From an uncultured Paracoccus sp. (GTDB lineage: Bacteria; Pseudomonadota; Alphaproteobacteria; Rhodobacterales; Rhodobacteraceae), in contig CALLYR010000557.1 in assembly GCA_937859005.1 (NCBI GenBank), positions 1 through 16,088 of the forward strand: a stretch of 16,088 nt of DNA, read 5' to 3'. Both the position numbers and the translations under genes were made by a program. The notes under the pieces are model-generated. The model searched no databases and was not told the DNA's origin. It saw only the letters and a list, made by a program, of their open reading frames with translations. Of this stretch, positions 7,689 through 14,546 are shown one piece after another; positions within the stretch are counted from its first letter, which is position 1; each line of letters opens with the position of its first letter.

Positions 7689-7764
7689 GGGGCTGTAGCT
7701 CAATGGTCAGAGCAGGGCGCTCATAACGCCTTGGTTGGGGGTTCAAGTCCCTCCGGCCCTACCA
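7689..7764 (+). tRNA. tRNA with CAT anticodon (tRNA-Met or, more likely, tRNA-Ile2)
   Basis: A complete cloverleaf with encoded CCA. The acceptor stem 7689-7695 pairs with 7754-7760 (G-U at pairs 1 and 6), followed by discriminator A 7761 and CCA 7762-7764. The D-stem is GCTC/GAGC (7698-7701 and 7710-7713). The anticodon stem is GGGCG/CGCCT (7715-7719 and 7727-7731), with loop CTCATAA and anticodon CAT at 7722-7724. The T-stem is GGGGG/CCCTC (7737-7741 and 7749-7753) with loop TTCAAGT. It is not the initiator, since the start of the acceptor stem is paired. The AGCAGGGCGCTCATAA and CTTGGT segments resemble the Ile2 type, in which lysidine on C34 reads AUA, more than an elongator Met tRNA. That choice is inference; the tRNA call itself is firm. 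Confidence 0.95.
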
Positions 7765-7769
7765 CGCCC

Positions 7770-8147
7770 TTATCGTGGGCGGTTCGCAAGATAATGGCGC
7801 ACGGCCGCGATGACATGGCGGAAGCGGTCGCCGCCCAGATGCTTGCCGCCATACCAGCGGGTCACGACGATCATGTGATCGTCCAGCCCTTCGGTTTCCA
7901 TCATGCGCAGGATAATCGCGCTGGCGCCGGATTCGCCGTCGTCGTTGCGCGCGCCCTCGCCGCCCAGACGGGCGGCCCAGCTGTTATGGGTGGCCTTGGC
8001 GAAACGCTTTTCCGATTTCAGCCGCGCCAGCGCCGCAACGACGGAAGCGCGATTCGACACCGGTGCGCCCGACACCGCATAAACCGACCCGCGATCCGAG
8101 ATGATGCGGTCGAACACGGCAAGCTGCGGGGCCGTGGATCGGCTCAT
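7770..8147 (-). CDS. YigZ/IMPACT (UPF0029) family protein, single-domain
   Basis: A 125-residue protein matching the N-terminal domain of the YigZ/IMPACT family. Family marks are KATHNSWAARL (51-61), the DDGESGAS turn (69-76), and the core VVTRWYGGKHLGGDRFRHV (94-112), equivalent to the VVTRYFGGxxLG block of YigZ. The second, ferredoxin-like domain of the usual roughly 200-residue bacterial YigZ is absent, so the architecture is closer to the isolated IMPACT domain. Eukaryotic relatives bind GCN1 and affect translation control; the bacterial role is not settled. ATG 8147 has GGATCGGGG just upstream. It is convergent with the tRNA, its stop lying 5 bases after the CCA end. Confidence 0.85.
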   Translation of the reverse strand: MSRSTAPQLAVFDRIISDRGSVYAVSGAPVSNRASVVAALARLKSEKRFAKATHNSWAARLGGEGARNDDGESGASAIILRMMETEGLDDHMIVVTRWYGGKHLGGDRFRHVIAAVRHYLANRPR

Positions 8148-8276
8148 CCCCGATCCAGATCCGGCGTGGCGCGAGGCGCGAACGGATTGTCCTGCATCTG
8201 CATGGGGCCGGAATGGCCCCTGCCCGGCTACAAAGTCAACAGGCCACGCCCGGCGCGCGCCTGCGGTTGGCCGCGT
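8148..8276. other. Intergenic region between the DUF1501 gene and the YigZ-family gene
   Basis: 129 non-coding bases. A perfect 6-bp hairpin with a 5-base loop lies at 8204-8220 (GGGGCC/GGCCCC), possibly a weak transcript end for the DUF1501 gene, although no T-run follows on either strand. On the minus strand TTGACT at 8239-8234 could be a -35 for the YigZ-family gene, but no good -10 is seen at the right spacing. Confidence 0.35.
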
Positions 8277-9452
8277 TCAGGCAAGGATGCCCGGATCGGT
8301 GCCCAGATCCAGCCCTGGAAAGATCGTGCGCTCGATCATCCTGGCATCCGTCCCGAACAGCCCGCGCATCGCCCATCCGGCATAGGCGCGCACATCGCGC
8401 GTGGGCATCAGGTCGCGGTCCTGATAAAGTTGCCCTTCCCCCAGGCCCGGCCAGTCGCCGTAAACGCGCCCGCCGCGAACCGCGCCCCCGGCCATCAGCA
8501 TCGCGCCCCCGGTGCCGTGGTCGGTCCCGCCCGACCCGTTTTCACGCGCGGTACGCCCGAATTCGGTCATAGCCAGGACCGTCGTGTGCGCCCAGTTCGG
8601 CCCAAGACCGTCGCGCAGGGCAATGATCGCGTCGCACAGCGTCCCCAGCGACCGGGCAAGCACCTGCGGCTGGCGGGCATGCGTGTCCCAGCCGGCCAGC
8701 GAGAAGGACGCGATCCGTGTCGCGCCGTTCAGCCGTTCGGCGGCAAAACGGCCCAGCTTCGCGGCATCGCCCGCCCTGCCCTCGCCCTTGGCCATGGGGG
8801 CGACCGAACTGCCGATTTCCGCCGCATCCTCTGCCGCCTGCCGGAACAGGGGATCGTCGTGATAGACCTCGGCCAGCAATAACTGCGCCTGCGCCGACAG
8901 CTTCAGCCGCGCGTCGGGCGCCCAGCTCAGCGCGCGGGCGGGGCCGGACAGGATCAGCATCTCCTCGGGCCCGACGGTATAGGCGGTCTCGGCGGTGGCG
9001 CCGGGCAGGTCCTGCAGCAGCCGGTTCAGCCAGCCGCCCTTCTGCGCGTCGATGGGCAGGTCGTTGCCGGTTCCCGCCTCAAGCAGGTCCTGCCCGTCGA
9101 AATGGCTGCGCTTGTCGCGGTAAGGCGTGGCGACGGCATGGGCGAATGCCAGTTCGCCCGCCTGCCACAATGGCGCCAGCGGGGCCAGCGCCGGATGCAT
9201 GGCATGAAAGCCGTCCAGATCCAGCGCGCCCGCATCCGGCCCGCCCGAGATGCCGCGCCGCAACTGCCGCAGCAGCGGGTCGCCGTAAGGCTGCACCACG
9301 TCCAGCCCGTCCATTGCACCGCGCAGCACGATCACGACCAGCCGGTTGTCGCCCGGCACCGCGGCAAAGGTCATGGTGGACAACAGCGGATGCGCCGCGG
9401 CCGAGCAGGCGGCCATGACAGCGGATTTCAGCAGGCGGCGGCGGCTGGGCAT
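8277..9452 (-). CDS. DUF1501 domain protein with Tat-like signal
   Basis: A 391-residue DUF1501 protein, a family of unknown function with an alkaline-phosphatase/sulfatase-like fold. The N-terminus PSRRRLLKSAVMAACSAAAH has a twin-arginine (SRRRLLK) signal followed by a hydrophobic stretch and a likely cleavage near the first 30 residues, so export of a folded protein by Tat is expected. The mature part opens with RLVVIVLRGAMDGLD. The family hallmark MTEFGRTARENGSGGTDHG, followed by MAGGAVRGGRVYGDW, lies in the C-terminal third. ATG 9452 is preferred because AAGGGGGA lies 4 bases upstream. An ATG at 9467 overlaps the preceding gene's stop as ATGA but has a weak site. It is paired with the upstream DUF1800 gene, a common pairing. 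Substrate and activity are unknown. Confidence 0.9.
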   Translation of the reverse strand: MPSRRRLLKSAVMAACSAAAHPLLSTMTFAAVPGDNRLVVIVLRGAMDGLDVVQPYGDPLLRQLRRGISGGPDAGALDLDGFHAMHPALAPLAPLWQAGELAFAHAVATPYRDKRSHFDGQDLLEAGTGNDLPIDAQKGGWLNRLLQDLPGATAETAYTVGPEEMLILSGPARALSWAPDARLKLSAQAQLLLAEVYHDDPLFRQAAEDAAEIGSSVAPMAKGEGRAGDAAKLGRFAAERLNGATRIASFSLAGWDTHARQPQVLARSLGTLCDAIIALRDGLGPNWAHTTVLAMTEFGRTARENGSGGTDHGTGGAMLMAGGAVRGGRVYGDWPGLGEGQLYQDRDLMPTRDVRAYAGWAMRGLFGTDARMIERTIFPGLDLGTDPGILA

Positions 9453-9456
9453 GAAG

Positions 9457-9464
9457 TCCCCCTT
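9457..9464 (-). promoter_or_regulatory. Ribosome binding site deciding the DUF1501 start
   Basis: AAGGGGGA on the minus strand ends 4 bases before ATG 9452 and overlaps the end of the DUF1800 gene. It favours ATG 9452 over the ATGA-overlapping ATG at 9467. Confidence 0.55.
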
Positions 9465-10837
9465 CATCTGCGGTTGAAATCGGTCGAGGCCAGGACGATC
9501 GCCACGCCTTCGCGTGCGCTTTCGGCCTTGGGCACGGCCCAGATCAGCCGTTCGGACGCGGTGCCACCCAGCGCCTCTGAAAGAAAGGCGCGCGGATCGG
9601 GAAGATCGTTCGTCAGCCGCTGGGGTTGCTGCAATGCCCAGGCGATGCGGGCGGACAGCATCTGCGGCGTGATCCAGGCATCCGCCGCCTCGGCCCAGCC
9701 GTCGGGTCCGCGGGCGCGACCGAAGGGCTGGCCCATCTGCGCCAGCGGGATCCACAGCGACTGGTTGATGCGCGGGCCATCGAACGCCATCACCTGCGCG
9801 CGGTCCAACCCCAGCGCGCGCAGCGAGGCAACGAGGAAATCGAAGGGCTGGCGCGCCTTGTGCCGAAAGGTCGCGGCCAGCGCCGGATGGGTGGCCAGCA
9901 CGGCGTAAACCTGCGCCAGATCGCCCTCGGTGTCCTGCCAGACCGCGGCCAGCGCCCGGACCAGATCGGGGGGCGGATCGTCGGCGGCGAAATGGACGGC
10001 CAGCTTGCGCGCGACATGCTGGGCAGTCGCCGGATGTCGCGCCAGATCGACCATCGCCCGGCGGATCTCGTCCAGACCCGAAGTCCCCTTGCCGCTGTAA
10101 CGGCGCCCCAACACCGTTTCGGCCCCCGGTTCCGCAACCTGGGGACGGAAATGCTGGCCCTCGCGCGGGTTCCAGGTCAAGCCGGTCAGCAGTTCGGCCA
10201 GTTCACGCACATCCGCCTGCGTATAATCCGCGCCCACCCCCAGCGTGTGCAGTTCCATGATCTCGCGCGCGAGGTTTTCATTCAGGCCAAGGTTGCGCTC
10301 GGGACGGCGGCGCACGAACAGGGAATTCGGGCCGAAGCTCGCGTTCTGGTTCAGATAGACCAGCATCATCGGATGGGTCTCGGCGGCGAACAGCAGATCG
10401 GCGAAACGTCCCGCCAGATTCGGGCGGATCGCCTCGTTCACGAAGGCTGCGGCCATCAGATGCTGGGGCGGGTTCTGGGCGACGGTGGTGAAATGGTCGG
10501 CCCAGAACTGGACCAGCCGTTCACCGAAACCGGCCGGGGCCGCGACGGCGCGGGCCACGCGGCGTTGCAGCACGGCCAGCCGTTCGGCGTTCAGTTTCTG
10601 CGTGACGGCGCGGAATTCGTCGTCCGGGATTGTCATTTCTTCGCGCGCTTTCCGCGCCTCGGACAGCGAAATCTGGGCATCTCCGGCAAGCGCGGCCGTC
10701 CACGGATCATCCGGGATCGCGGCGCGGACGCATGATGCCAGCACCTCTGCGGCGTCGGCGGGCGGGGGGGCCAGCGGCGACAGGCCATAGCCCAGCCGGA
10801 TCGCGGCCAGTTCGGGAAAATCGGGTGTCAATGTCAT
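9464..10837 (-). CDS. DUF1800 domain protein
   Basis: A 457-residue DUF1800 protein, a family of unknown biochemical function usually encoded beside DUF1501. Typical segments are ELAAIRLGYGLSP (9-21), QFWADHFTT (110-118), NENLAREIMELHTLG (186-200), LAELLTGLTWNPREG, and KLAVHFAADDPPPDLV in the second half. No N-terminal signal peptide is visible from ATG 10837, although the partner has a Tat-like signal. In-frame GTG codons at 10864 and 10897 would extend it by 9 or 20 residues (the longest beginning MGGIPWHKLAG), also without a convincing signal. The stop overlaps a possible DUF1501 ATG as ATGA, so the two are one transcript. The 88 bases back to the aspS stop show CATAAA as the only promoter-like element. 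Confidence 0.9.
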   Translation of the reverse strand: MTLTPDFPELAAIRLGYGLSPLAPPPADAAEVLASCVRAAIPDDPWTAALAGDAQISLSEARKAREEMTIPDDEFRAVTQKLNAERLAVLQRRVARAVAAPAGFGERLVQFWADHFTTVAQNPPQHLMAAAFVNEAIRPNLAGRFADLLFAAETHPMMLVYLNQNASFGPNSLFVRRRPERNLGLNENLAREIMELHTLGVGADYTQADVRELAELLTGLTWNPREGQHFRPQVAEPGAETVLGRRYSGKGTSGLDEIRRAMVDLARHPATAQHVARKLAVHFAADDPPPDLVRALAAVWQDTEGDLAQVYAVLATHPALAATFRHKARQPFDFLVASLRALGLDRAQVMAFDGPRINQSLWIPLAQMGQPFGRARGPDGWAEAADAWITPQMLSARIAWALQQPQRLTNDLPDPRAFLSEALGGTASERLIWAVPKAESAREGVAIVLASTDFNRR

Positions 10838-10925
10838 CGTCAGTCCAGCCGGGGCAGCGCGCACCCCGGCCAGTTTATGCCACGGGATGCCGCCCACCGC
10901 ATCTCACGGTTTCATGACGGGCGTG

Positions 10926-12941
10926 TCACGCGTCCTTCGGCAGCACCCGCAGGCGCAATTCGCGCAACTGCTCGTTGGTGGGCTCGCTGGGTGCGCCCAT
11001 CATCAGGTCCTCGGCCCGCTGGTTCATCGGGAACATGATGACCTCGCGGATGTTCACCTCGTCGGCCAGCAGCATCACGATGCGGTCGATGCCCGCGGCA
11101 CATCCTCCGTGCGGCGGCGCGCCATAGCGGAAGGCCTTGACCATGCCGCCGAAGCGCTTTTCCACCTCGTCGCGGCTGTAGCCGGCAAGCTCGAACGCCT
11201 TGAACATGATCTCTGGCTTGTGGTTGCGGATCGCGCCCGAGACCAGTTCATAGCCGTTGCAGGCCAGGTCATACTGATAGCCCAGCACCTTCAGCGGATC
11301 GCCGCTGAGCGCCTCCATCCCCCCCTGCGGCATCGAGAAGGGGTTGTGGCTGAAATCGATGCGGCCGTCGTCGGTCTTCTCATACATCGGGAAATCGACG
11401 ATCCAGGCGAATTTGAACTGGTCTTCGTCGATGAGGTTCAACTCGCGCCCGATTTCCGTGCGCGCGCGGCCCGCGACGGCCTCGAAGTCCGAGGGCTTGC
11501 CTCCGAGGAAGAAGACGGCGTCGCCTTCGTTCAGGCCAAGCTGTGAGCGGATCGCCTCGGTCTTTTCAGGGCCAAGCGCCTTGGCGATGGGGCCTGCGGC
11601 TTCGAAACTTCCGAAGTAGGCGTTAGCCAAAAACTGCGCTGTAGTGTGATCCCCAGTTTCGTCAGCTGCGTTAATACGCGTCAGCACCGCTTCTTCTTCA
11701 GAAGCACTCAAGGGTTCAATCTTGTCATCCCGATCAGCGGCAAGCTCACGAAGTTTCGAGCGTGCTCTGGCTCCTTCAAGCCCTCCACCAGTCGCCGTAA
11801 AACTTAAGCCGAGAGACTGGAGTTGTTCACTAAGGTTCGCAGCCCAACCACTCGTCCGTTTCCGCCAGAAGATATACCCCATCCCCGGCAGCCCCTGCGC
11901 CTGCGCAAACACATTCATCCGGTCCGCGAACTTGCGCGAGCCGCCGCCCGGCGCGGGGATGGCGCGGACCTCAGTTCCCTCCTGCTCCAGCAGCTTCGCG
12001 AAGATGCCAAAGCCCGAGCCGCGGAAATGCTCGGACACGTCCACCATCTGGATGGGGTTGCGCAGGTCGGGCTTGTCGGTGCCGTATTTCCGCAGGCTCT
12101 CGACATAGGGGATCAGCGGCCAGTCGGCGTCCACGCGCCGGCCGCCGCCGAACTGCTCGAACAGCCCCTGGATCACCGGCTGGATGGCGGCGAACACGTC
12201 CTCCTGTTCCACGAAGGACATCTCGACATCGAGTTGATAGAAGTCGGTGGGCGAGCGGTCGGCGCGCGGGTCCTCGTCGCGGAAACAGGGCGCGATCTGG
12301 AAATAGCGGTCGAAGCCCGCAACCATGATAAGCTGCTTGAACTGCTGCGGCGCCTGCGGCAGCGCATAGAACTTGCCCGGATGCAGACGCGAGGGCACCA
12401 GGAAGTCGCGCGCCCCCTCGGGCGAGGACGCGGTGATGATCGGGGTCTGGAACTCGGTGAAGCCTTCCGCCCACATCGCATCGCGCAGCCATTTGACGAC
12501 GCGCGAGCGCAGCATGATGTTGTTGTGCAGCGACTCGCGGCGCAGGTCGATGAAGCGATAGGCGAGGCGCGTTTCCTCGGGATAGTCGTGGTCGCCGAAC
12601 ACCGGCAGCGGCAGGTCGTCGGACGGTCCCAGCACCTCGACCCCGGTCGCATAAACCTCGATCTCGCCGGTGGGCAGCTTGGGGTTGACCAGCGACGCAT
12701 CGCGCAGCTTCACGCGGCCGTCGATACGGACGACGGTTTCGGCGCGCAGCTTTTCCAGCACAGGGAACGCGGGCGAGTCGCCGTCGGCGATGACCTGGGT
12801 GATGCCGTAATGGTCGCGCAGGTCAATGAACAGCACGCCCCCATGGTCGCGCACCCGATGCACCCAGCCCGACAGGCGCACCTCGGCCCCGGCGTCGGCG
12901 GCGGTCAACTGGCCGCAGGTGTGGCTGCGATAGGCGTTCAT
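10926..12941 (-). CDS. aspS: Aspartate--tRNA ligase AspRS, with an in-frame insert of about 80 residues
   Basis: Charges tRNA-Asp with aspartate; class II synthetase, cytoplasmic, essential. The product is 671 residues, against about 590 for bacterial AspRS. The N-terminal anticodon-binding OB fold (about 1-105) includes VRLSGWVHRVRDHGGVLFIDLRD. Motif 2 is seen as CFRDEDPRADRSPTDFYQLD (219-238) and motif 3 as HGGCAAGIDRIVMLL (611-625). The GAD insertion domain lies between them. Within GAD, after GYIFWR (355-360), a block of about 87 residues (361-447) appears before the conserved AAGPIAK (448-454). That block has a different base composition and codon use and accounts for the extra length. 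All catalytic motifs are intact and the frame is continuous, so a working enzyme is likely. ATG 12941 has AAGGGGAC upstream. A probable promoter lies directly upstream, after the CPBP gene. Confidence 0.97.
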   Translation of the reverse strand: MNAYRSHTCGQLTAADAGAEVRLSGWVHRVRDHGGVLFIDLRDHYGITQVIADGDSPAFPVLEKLRAETVVRIDGRVKLRDASLVNPKLPTGEIEVYATGVEVLGPSDDLPLPVFGDHDYPEETRLAYRFIDLRRESLHNNIMLRSRVVKWLRDAMWAEGFTEFQTPIITASSPEGARDFLVPSRLHPGKFYALPQAPQQFKQLIMVAGFDRYFQIAPCFRDEDPRADRSPTDFYQLDVEMSFVEQEDVFAAIQPVIQGLFEQFGGGRRVDADWPLIPYVESLRKYGTDKPDLRNPIQMVDVSEHFRGSGFGIFAKLLEQEGTEVRAIPAPGGGSRKFADRMNVFAQAQGLPGMGYIFWRKRTSGWAANLSEQLQSLGLSFTATGGGLEGARARSKLRELAADRDDKIEPLSASEEEAVLTRINAADETGDHTTAQFLANAYFGSFEAAGPIAKALGPEKTEAIRSQLGLNEGDAVFFLGGKPSDFEAVAGRARTEIGRELNLIDEDQFKFAWIVDFPMYEKTDDGRIDFSHNPFSMPQGGMEALSGDPLKVLGYQYDLACNGYELVSGAIRNHKPEIMFKAFELAGYSRDEVEKRFGGMVKAFRYGAPPHGGCAAGIDRIVMLLADEVNIREVIMFPMNQRAEDLMMGAPSEPTNEQLRELRLRVLPKDA
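11601..11861 (-). other. In-frame, compositionally foreign insert within aspS
   Basis: Residues 361-447 of AspRS, 87 codons. Hand count gives about 137 G/C of 261 bases (about 52%) and about 38 of 87 codons ending in G or C (about 44%), while codons on both sides mostly end in G or C. It uses codons rare in this genome style: TTA, AGA, four AGT, several CTT, ACT, GAA and GCT. The peptide starts KRTSGWAANLSEQLQSL, is rich in Glu, Ala and Leu, and looks mainly helical. I see no intein junction residues, nuclease motif or transposase motif. Two small symmetric elements lie at its 3' end: ACTTCGGAAGT, and a CTTCG/CGAAG hairpin at 11600-11617. Boundaries are good to about 10 residues, set by where the normal AspRS sequence resumes. 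Confidence 0.8.
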
Positions 12942-12968
12942 GGCGCGTCCCCTTGTGTTCCGGCCCCG

Positions 12969-12997
12969 CATACAATGGTTGGCGGGCGCGAAGTCAA
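12969..12997 (-). promoter_or_regulatory. Probable aspS promoter
   Basis: On the minus strand, TTGACT (12997-12992, five of six matches to the -35 consensus) is followed after exactly 17 bases by TGTATG (12974-12969), a partial -10. It lies between the CPBP stop and the aspS ATG and leaves a short leader containing the ribosome binding site. aspS probably has its own start of transcription here even if read-through from upstream also occurs. Confidence 0.5.
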
Positions 12998-13004
12998 GCG
13001 GGCG

Positions 13005-13673
13005 TCAGAACGGGCGCACCACATTGCCCGACCACAGGAACGCCCCCATTCCCACGGTGAACAGTGCATTGCCCGCGACCGCATGCAGCATCCAGGCGGC
13101 GGGAAAGCCGCGGTCCAGATAGGCGCGGGCAAAGATCCAGCCGCCCGCGAAGGTCAGCGCCGCCACCACCAGCGACCAGTACATCAGATGCGCGAAGGAA
13201 AACACCGCCGCATTGACCAGCATCGCTGTGCGCGCATCCGGCATCAGCCCGCCATAACGGTGAAAGAACAGCGGGCGGAAGATCAGCTCCTGCGGCAGGG
13301 CCGACAACAGCGGATACAGCAGCCACAGCACCCCCAGGAACCGCAGCCGCGTACCGGACAGCGGGCGCAGGTGATCGGGCGCCCAGGCCGACACCACCGC
13401 ATAGCCCAGAAGCCCGGCCAGCAGCCCGAACAGCGCCACCTGTCCCCAATCGACCTGTTCCCAGCCGCGGATCAGCGCGCGCCAGTCGAACCCGCCCGTG
13501 TGCCACAGCAGCGCCAGCCCCGCCAGCGTGAAGCCGAACAGTGCCGCGAACAGCCAGTCCGGATTCAGAAACAGCGCGATGGCCGCGGGCGCGCCCAGAT
13601 ACAGGGCCAGGAATTCGGCCCACAGCCACGCGCGCCGGTGCGGCGCTATCTCTGGGAACGGGTCGCCAGCCAT
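13005..13673 (-). CDS. CPBP family intramembrane protease (CAAX protease-like)
   Basis: A polytopic inner-membrane protein of 222 residues with about six to seven hydrophobic segments. The CPBP (Rce1-like, glutamic-type) motifs are present in order: motif 1 PQELIFRPLFF with Q128, E129 and R133; motif 2 FSFAHLMYW with H162; motif 3 LHAVAGN with H197 and N202. In Rce1 relatives motif 1 is EExxxR and its first Glu is the catalytic base; here that position is Gln. The form may be typical of a subfamily, so loss of activity cannot be assumed. ATG 13673 begins MAGDPFPEIAPHRRAW and lies inside the 3' end of the GH25 gene (28-base overlap), with only a weak ribosome site, suggesting coupled translation. 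The frame is open upstream across the GH25 gene, but that is a shadow. Substrate unknown. Confidence 0.85.
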   Translation of the reverse strand: MAGDPFPEIAPHRRAWLWAEFLALYLGAPAAIALFLNPDWLFAALFGFTLAGLALLWHTGGFDWRALIRGWEQVDWGQVALFGLLAGLLGYAVVSAWAPDHLRPLSGTRLRFLGVLWLLYPLLSALPQELIFRPLFFHRYGGLMPDARTAMLVNAAVFSFAHLMYWSLVVAALTFAGGWIFARAYLDRGFPAAWMLHAVAGNALFTVGMGAFLWSGNVVRPF

Positions 13674-14473
13674 CGCCGCCACTGCATCTGCGTTCCCGCG
13701 AATGCGTTCAGATCGACATTGCCCGAAAAGCCCGGCGCCGTGCCCGTCCCGGTATATTGCCAGAAGCTCCAGCGCTGGCCGGGATAGATGCGGCTGGGAT
13801 GGTCCGCGACCGAGCGCAGCCAGAATTCCGCATTCAGGTCGCCCAACCGGGTATCGCGATAGAAATCGACCGTCGTATAGACAATCGGCCGCTGACCGTA
13901 ATGGCGGTGCAGGATGCTGATGAAGTGCCCGGCCTCGCGCTTGATCTCGGCCACCGACGGCTTGTAGCGGCAGGTGCGCGAGGTGTGGACCCATTCGAGG
14001 TCGATCACCGGGGGCAGAGCGCCGCGTTCGCGCGGCACATTGGCGATGAACCAGGCAGCCTGTTCCGCGCCCGAGCGGCAGAAGTAATAGAAATGATAGG
14101 CCCCGCGCGGAATCCCCGCCGCCCGCGTTTCCGCCCAGTAACGGCCGAACGAGGGGTCGGAATGATCGCCGCCCTCGGTCGCCTTGATGAAGGCGAAGCT
14201 GACGCCTGCGTTGCGCGCCGCATGCCAGTTCACATTGCCCTGGTAACGCGAGACATCGACCCCGTGGACATGATGGTTATAGGGGTGGCCGTTCCGCCAG
14301 ACATGGGGCGCCGTATCCCCCAGCATCGGCACGGTCCCGCCTGTGAAACTGCCCTGCACCGGCTGGCCCGACCCGATGCTGATATCGGTGATGACCCGGC
14401 GGCCCGGCCCGCCCCCGCAGGCGGCAAGCGCGCTCAATGCCGCTATTGCGATCAATTTGTGAATGAATCTCAT
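13646..14473 (-). CDS. GH25 family lysozyme-like lipoprotein
   Basis: A 275-residue putative N-acetylmuramidase that would cleave the glycan strand of peptidoglycan. The N-terminus MRFIHKLIAIAALSALAAC is a lipoprotein signal with lipobox LAAC and Cys19 as lipid anchor, so the protein is exported and membrane-bound. A short linker (20-68) precedes the GH25 domain: HGVDVSRYQGNVNW (70-83, Asp73), FAFIKATEGG (93-102), GAYHFYYF (124-131), PPVIDLEW (154-161, with Asp158 and the presumed catalytic Glu160), IVYTTVDFY and WSFWQYTGTG. The catalytic DxE pair is intact. ATG 14473 has GAGGGTCGGGC upstream. The CPBP gene overlaps its 3' end. Likely roles are cell-wall remodelling or turnover; no phage genes surround it. 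Confidence 0.93.
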   Translation of the reverse strand: MRFIHKLIAIAALSALAACGGGPGRRVITDISIGSGQPVQGSFTGGTVPMLGDTAPHVWRNGHPYNHHVHGVDVSRYQGNVNWHAARNAGVSFAFIKATEGGDHSDPSFGRYWAETRAAGIPRGAYHFYYFCRSGAEQAAWFIANVPRERGALPPVIDLEWVHTSRTCRYKPSVAEIKREAGHFISILHRHYGQRPIVYTTVDFYRDTRLGDLNAEFWLRSVADHPSRIYPGQRWSFWQYTGTGTAPGFSGNVDLNAFAGTQMQWRRWLATRSQR

Positions 14474-14498
14474 GCCCGACCCTCGTACCGGCTTTGTG

Positions 14499-14504
14499 AT
14501 TATG
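14499..14504 (-). promoter_or_regulatory. Possible -10 element upstream of the GH25 lipoprotein gene
   Basis: CATAAT on the minus strand matches the -10 consensus at five of six positions in an AT-rich patch 26 bases before the ATG. No convincing -35 is seen 16-18 bases upstream, so the call is tentative. Confidence 0.3.
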
Positions 14505-14546
14505 ATTTTGCGCCGTTATCTCACGCCTGCCGCCGCAAAGTCACGG

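Noticed and set aside
7576..7746. Upstream extension of the purM reading frame by 57 residues
   Set aside because: It would run across the tRNA gene, and the family N-terminus and ribosome site fix the start at 7575.
7764..7782. Terminator for the tRNA (CGCCC/GGGCG hairpin)
   Set aside because: Only 5 bp with a 7-base loop and no T-run. It overlaps the end of the convergent gene and is too weak to call.
9626..10735. 369-codon open frame on the + strand opposite the DUF1800 gene
   Set aside because: Antisense shadow; the DUF1800 motifs are clear on the other strand.
10921..10940. Hairpin-like sequence at the end of aspS as terminator
   Set aside because: Pairing is short and interrupted and no T-run follows.
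11601..11861. Intein or homing nuclease inside aspS
   Set aside because: The block is too short, begins with Lys, not Cys or Ser, lacks a terminal His-Asn, and shows no LAGLIDADG or HNH-like residues.
11823..13787. Long open frame on the + strand opposite aspS, the CPBP gene and the GH25 gene (654 codons)
   Set aside because: It is antisense to three clear genes. Its composition is the His/Arg/Gln-rich pattern expected from GC-rich shadow frames, and it has no family-like segments.
13646..14473. Phage endolysin and hence prophage remnant
   Set aside because: The protein is a lipoprotein with its own signal, and no holin, structural or integrase genes are nearby. Housekeeping genes flank it.
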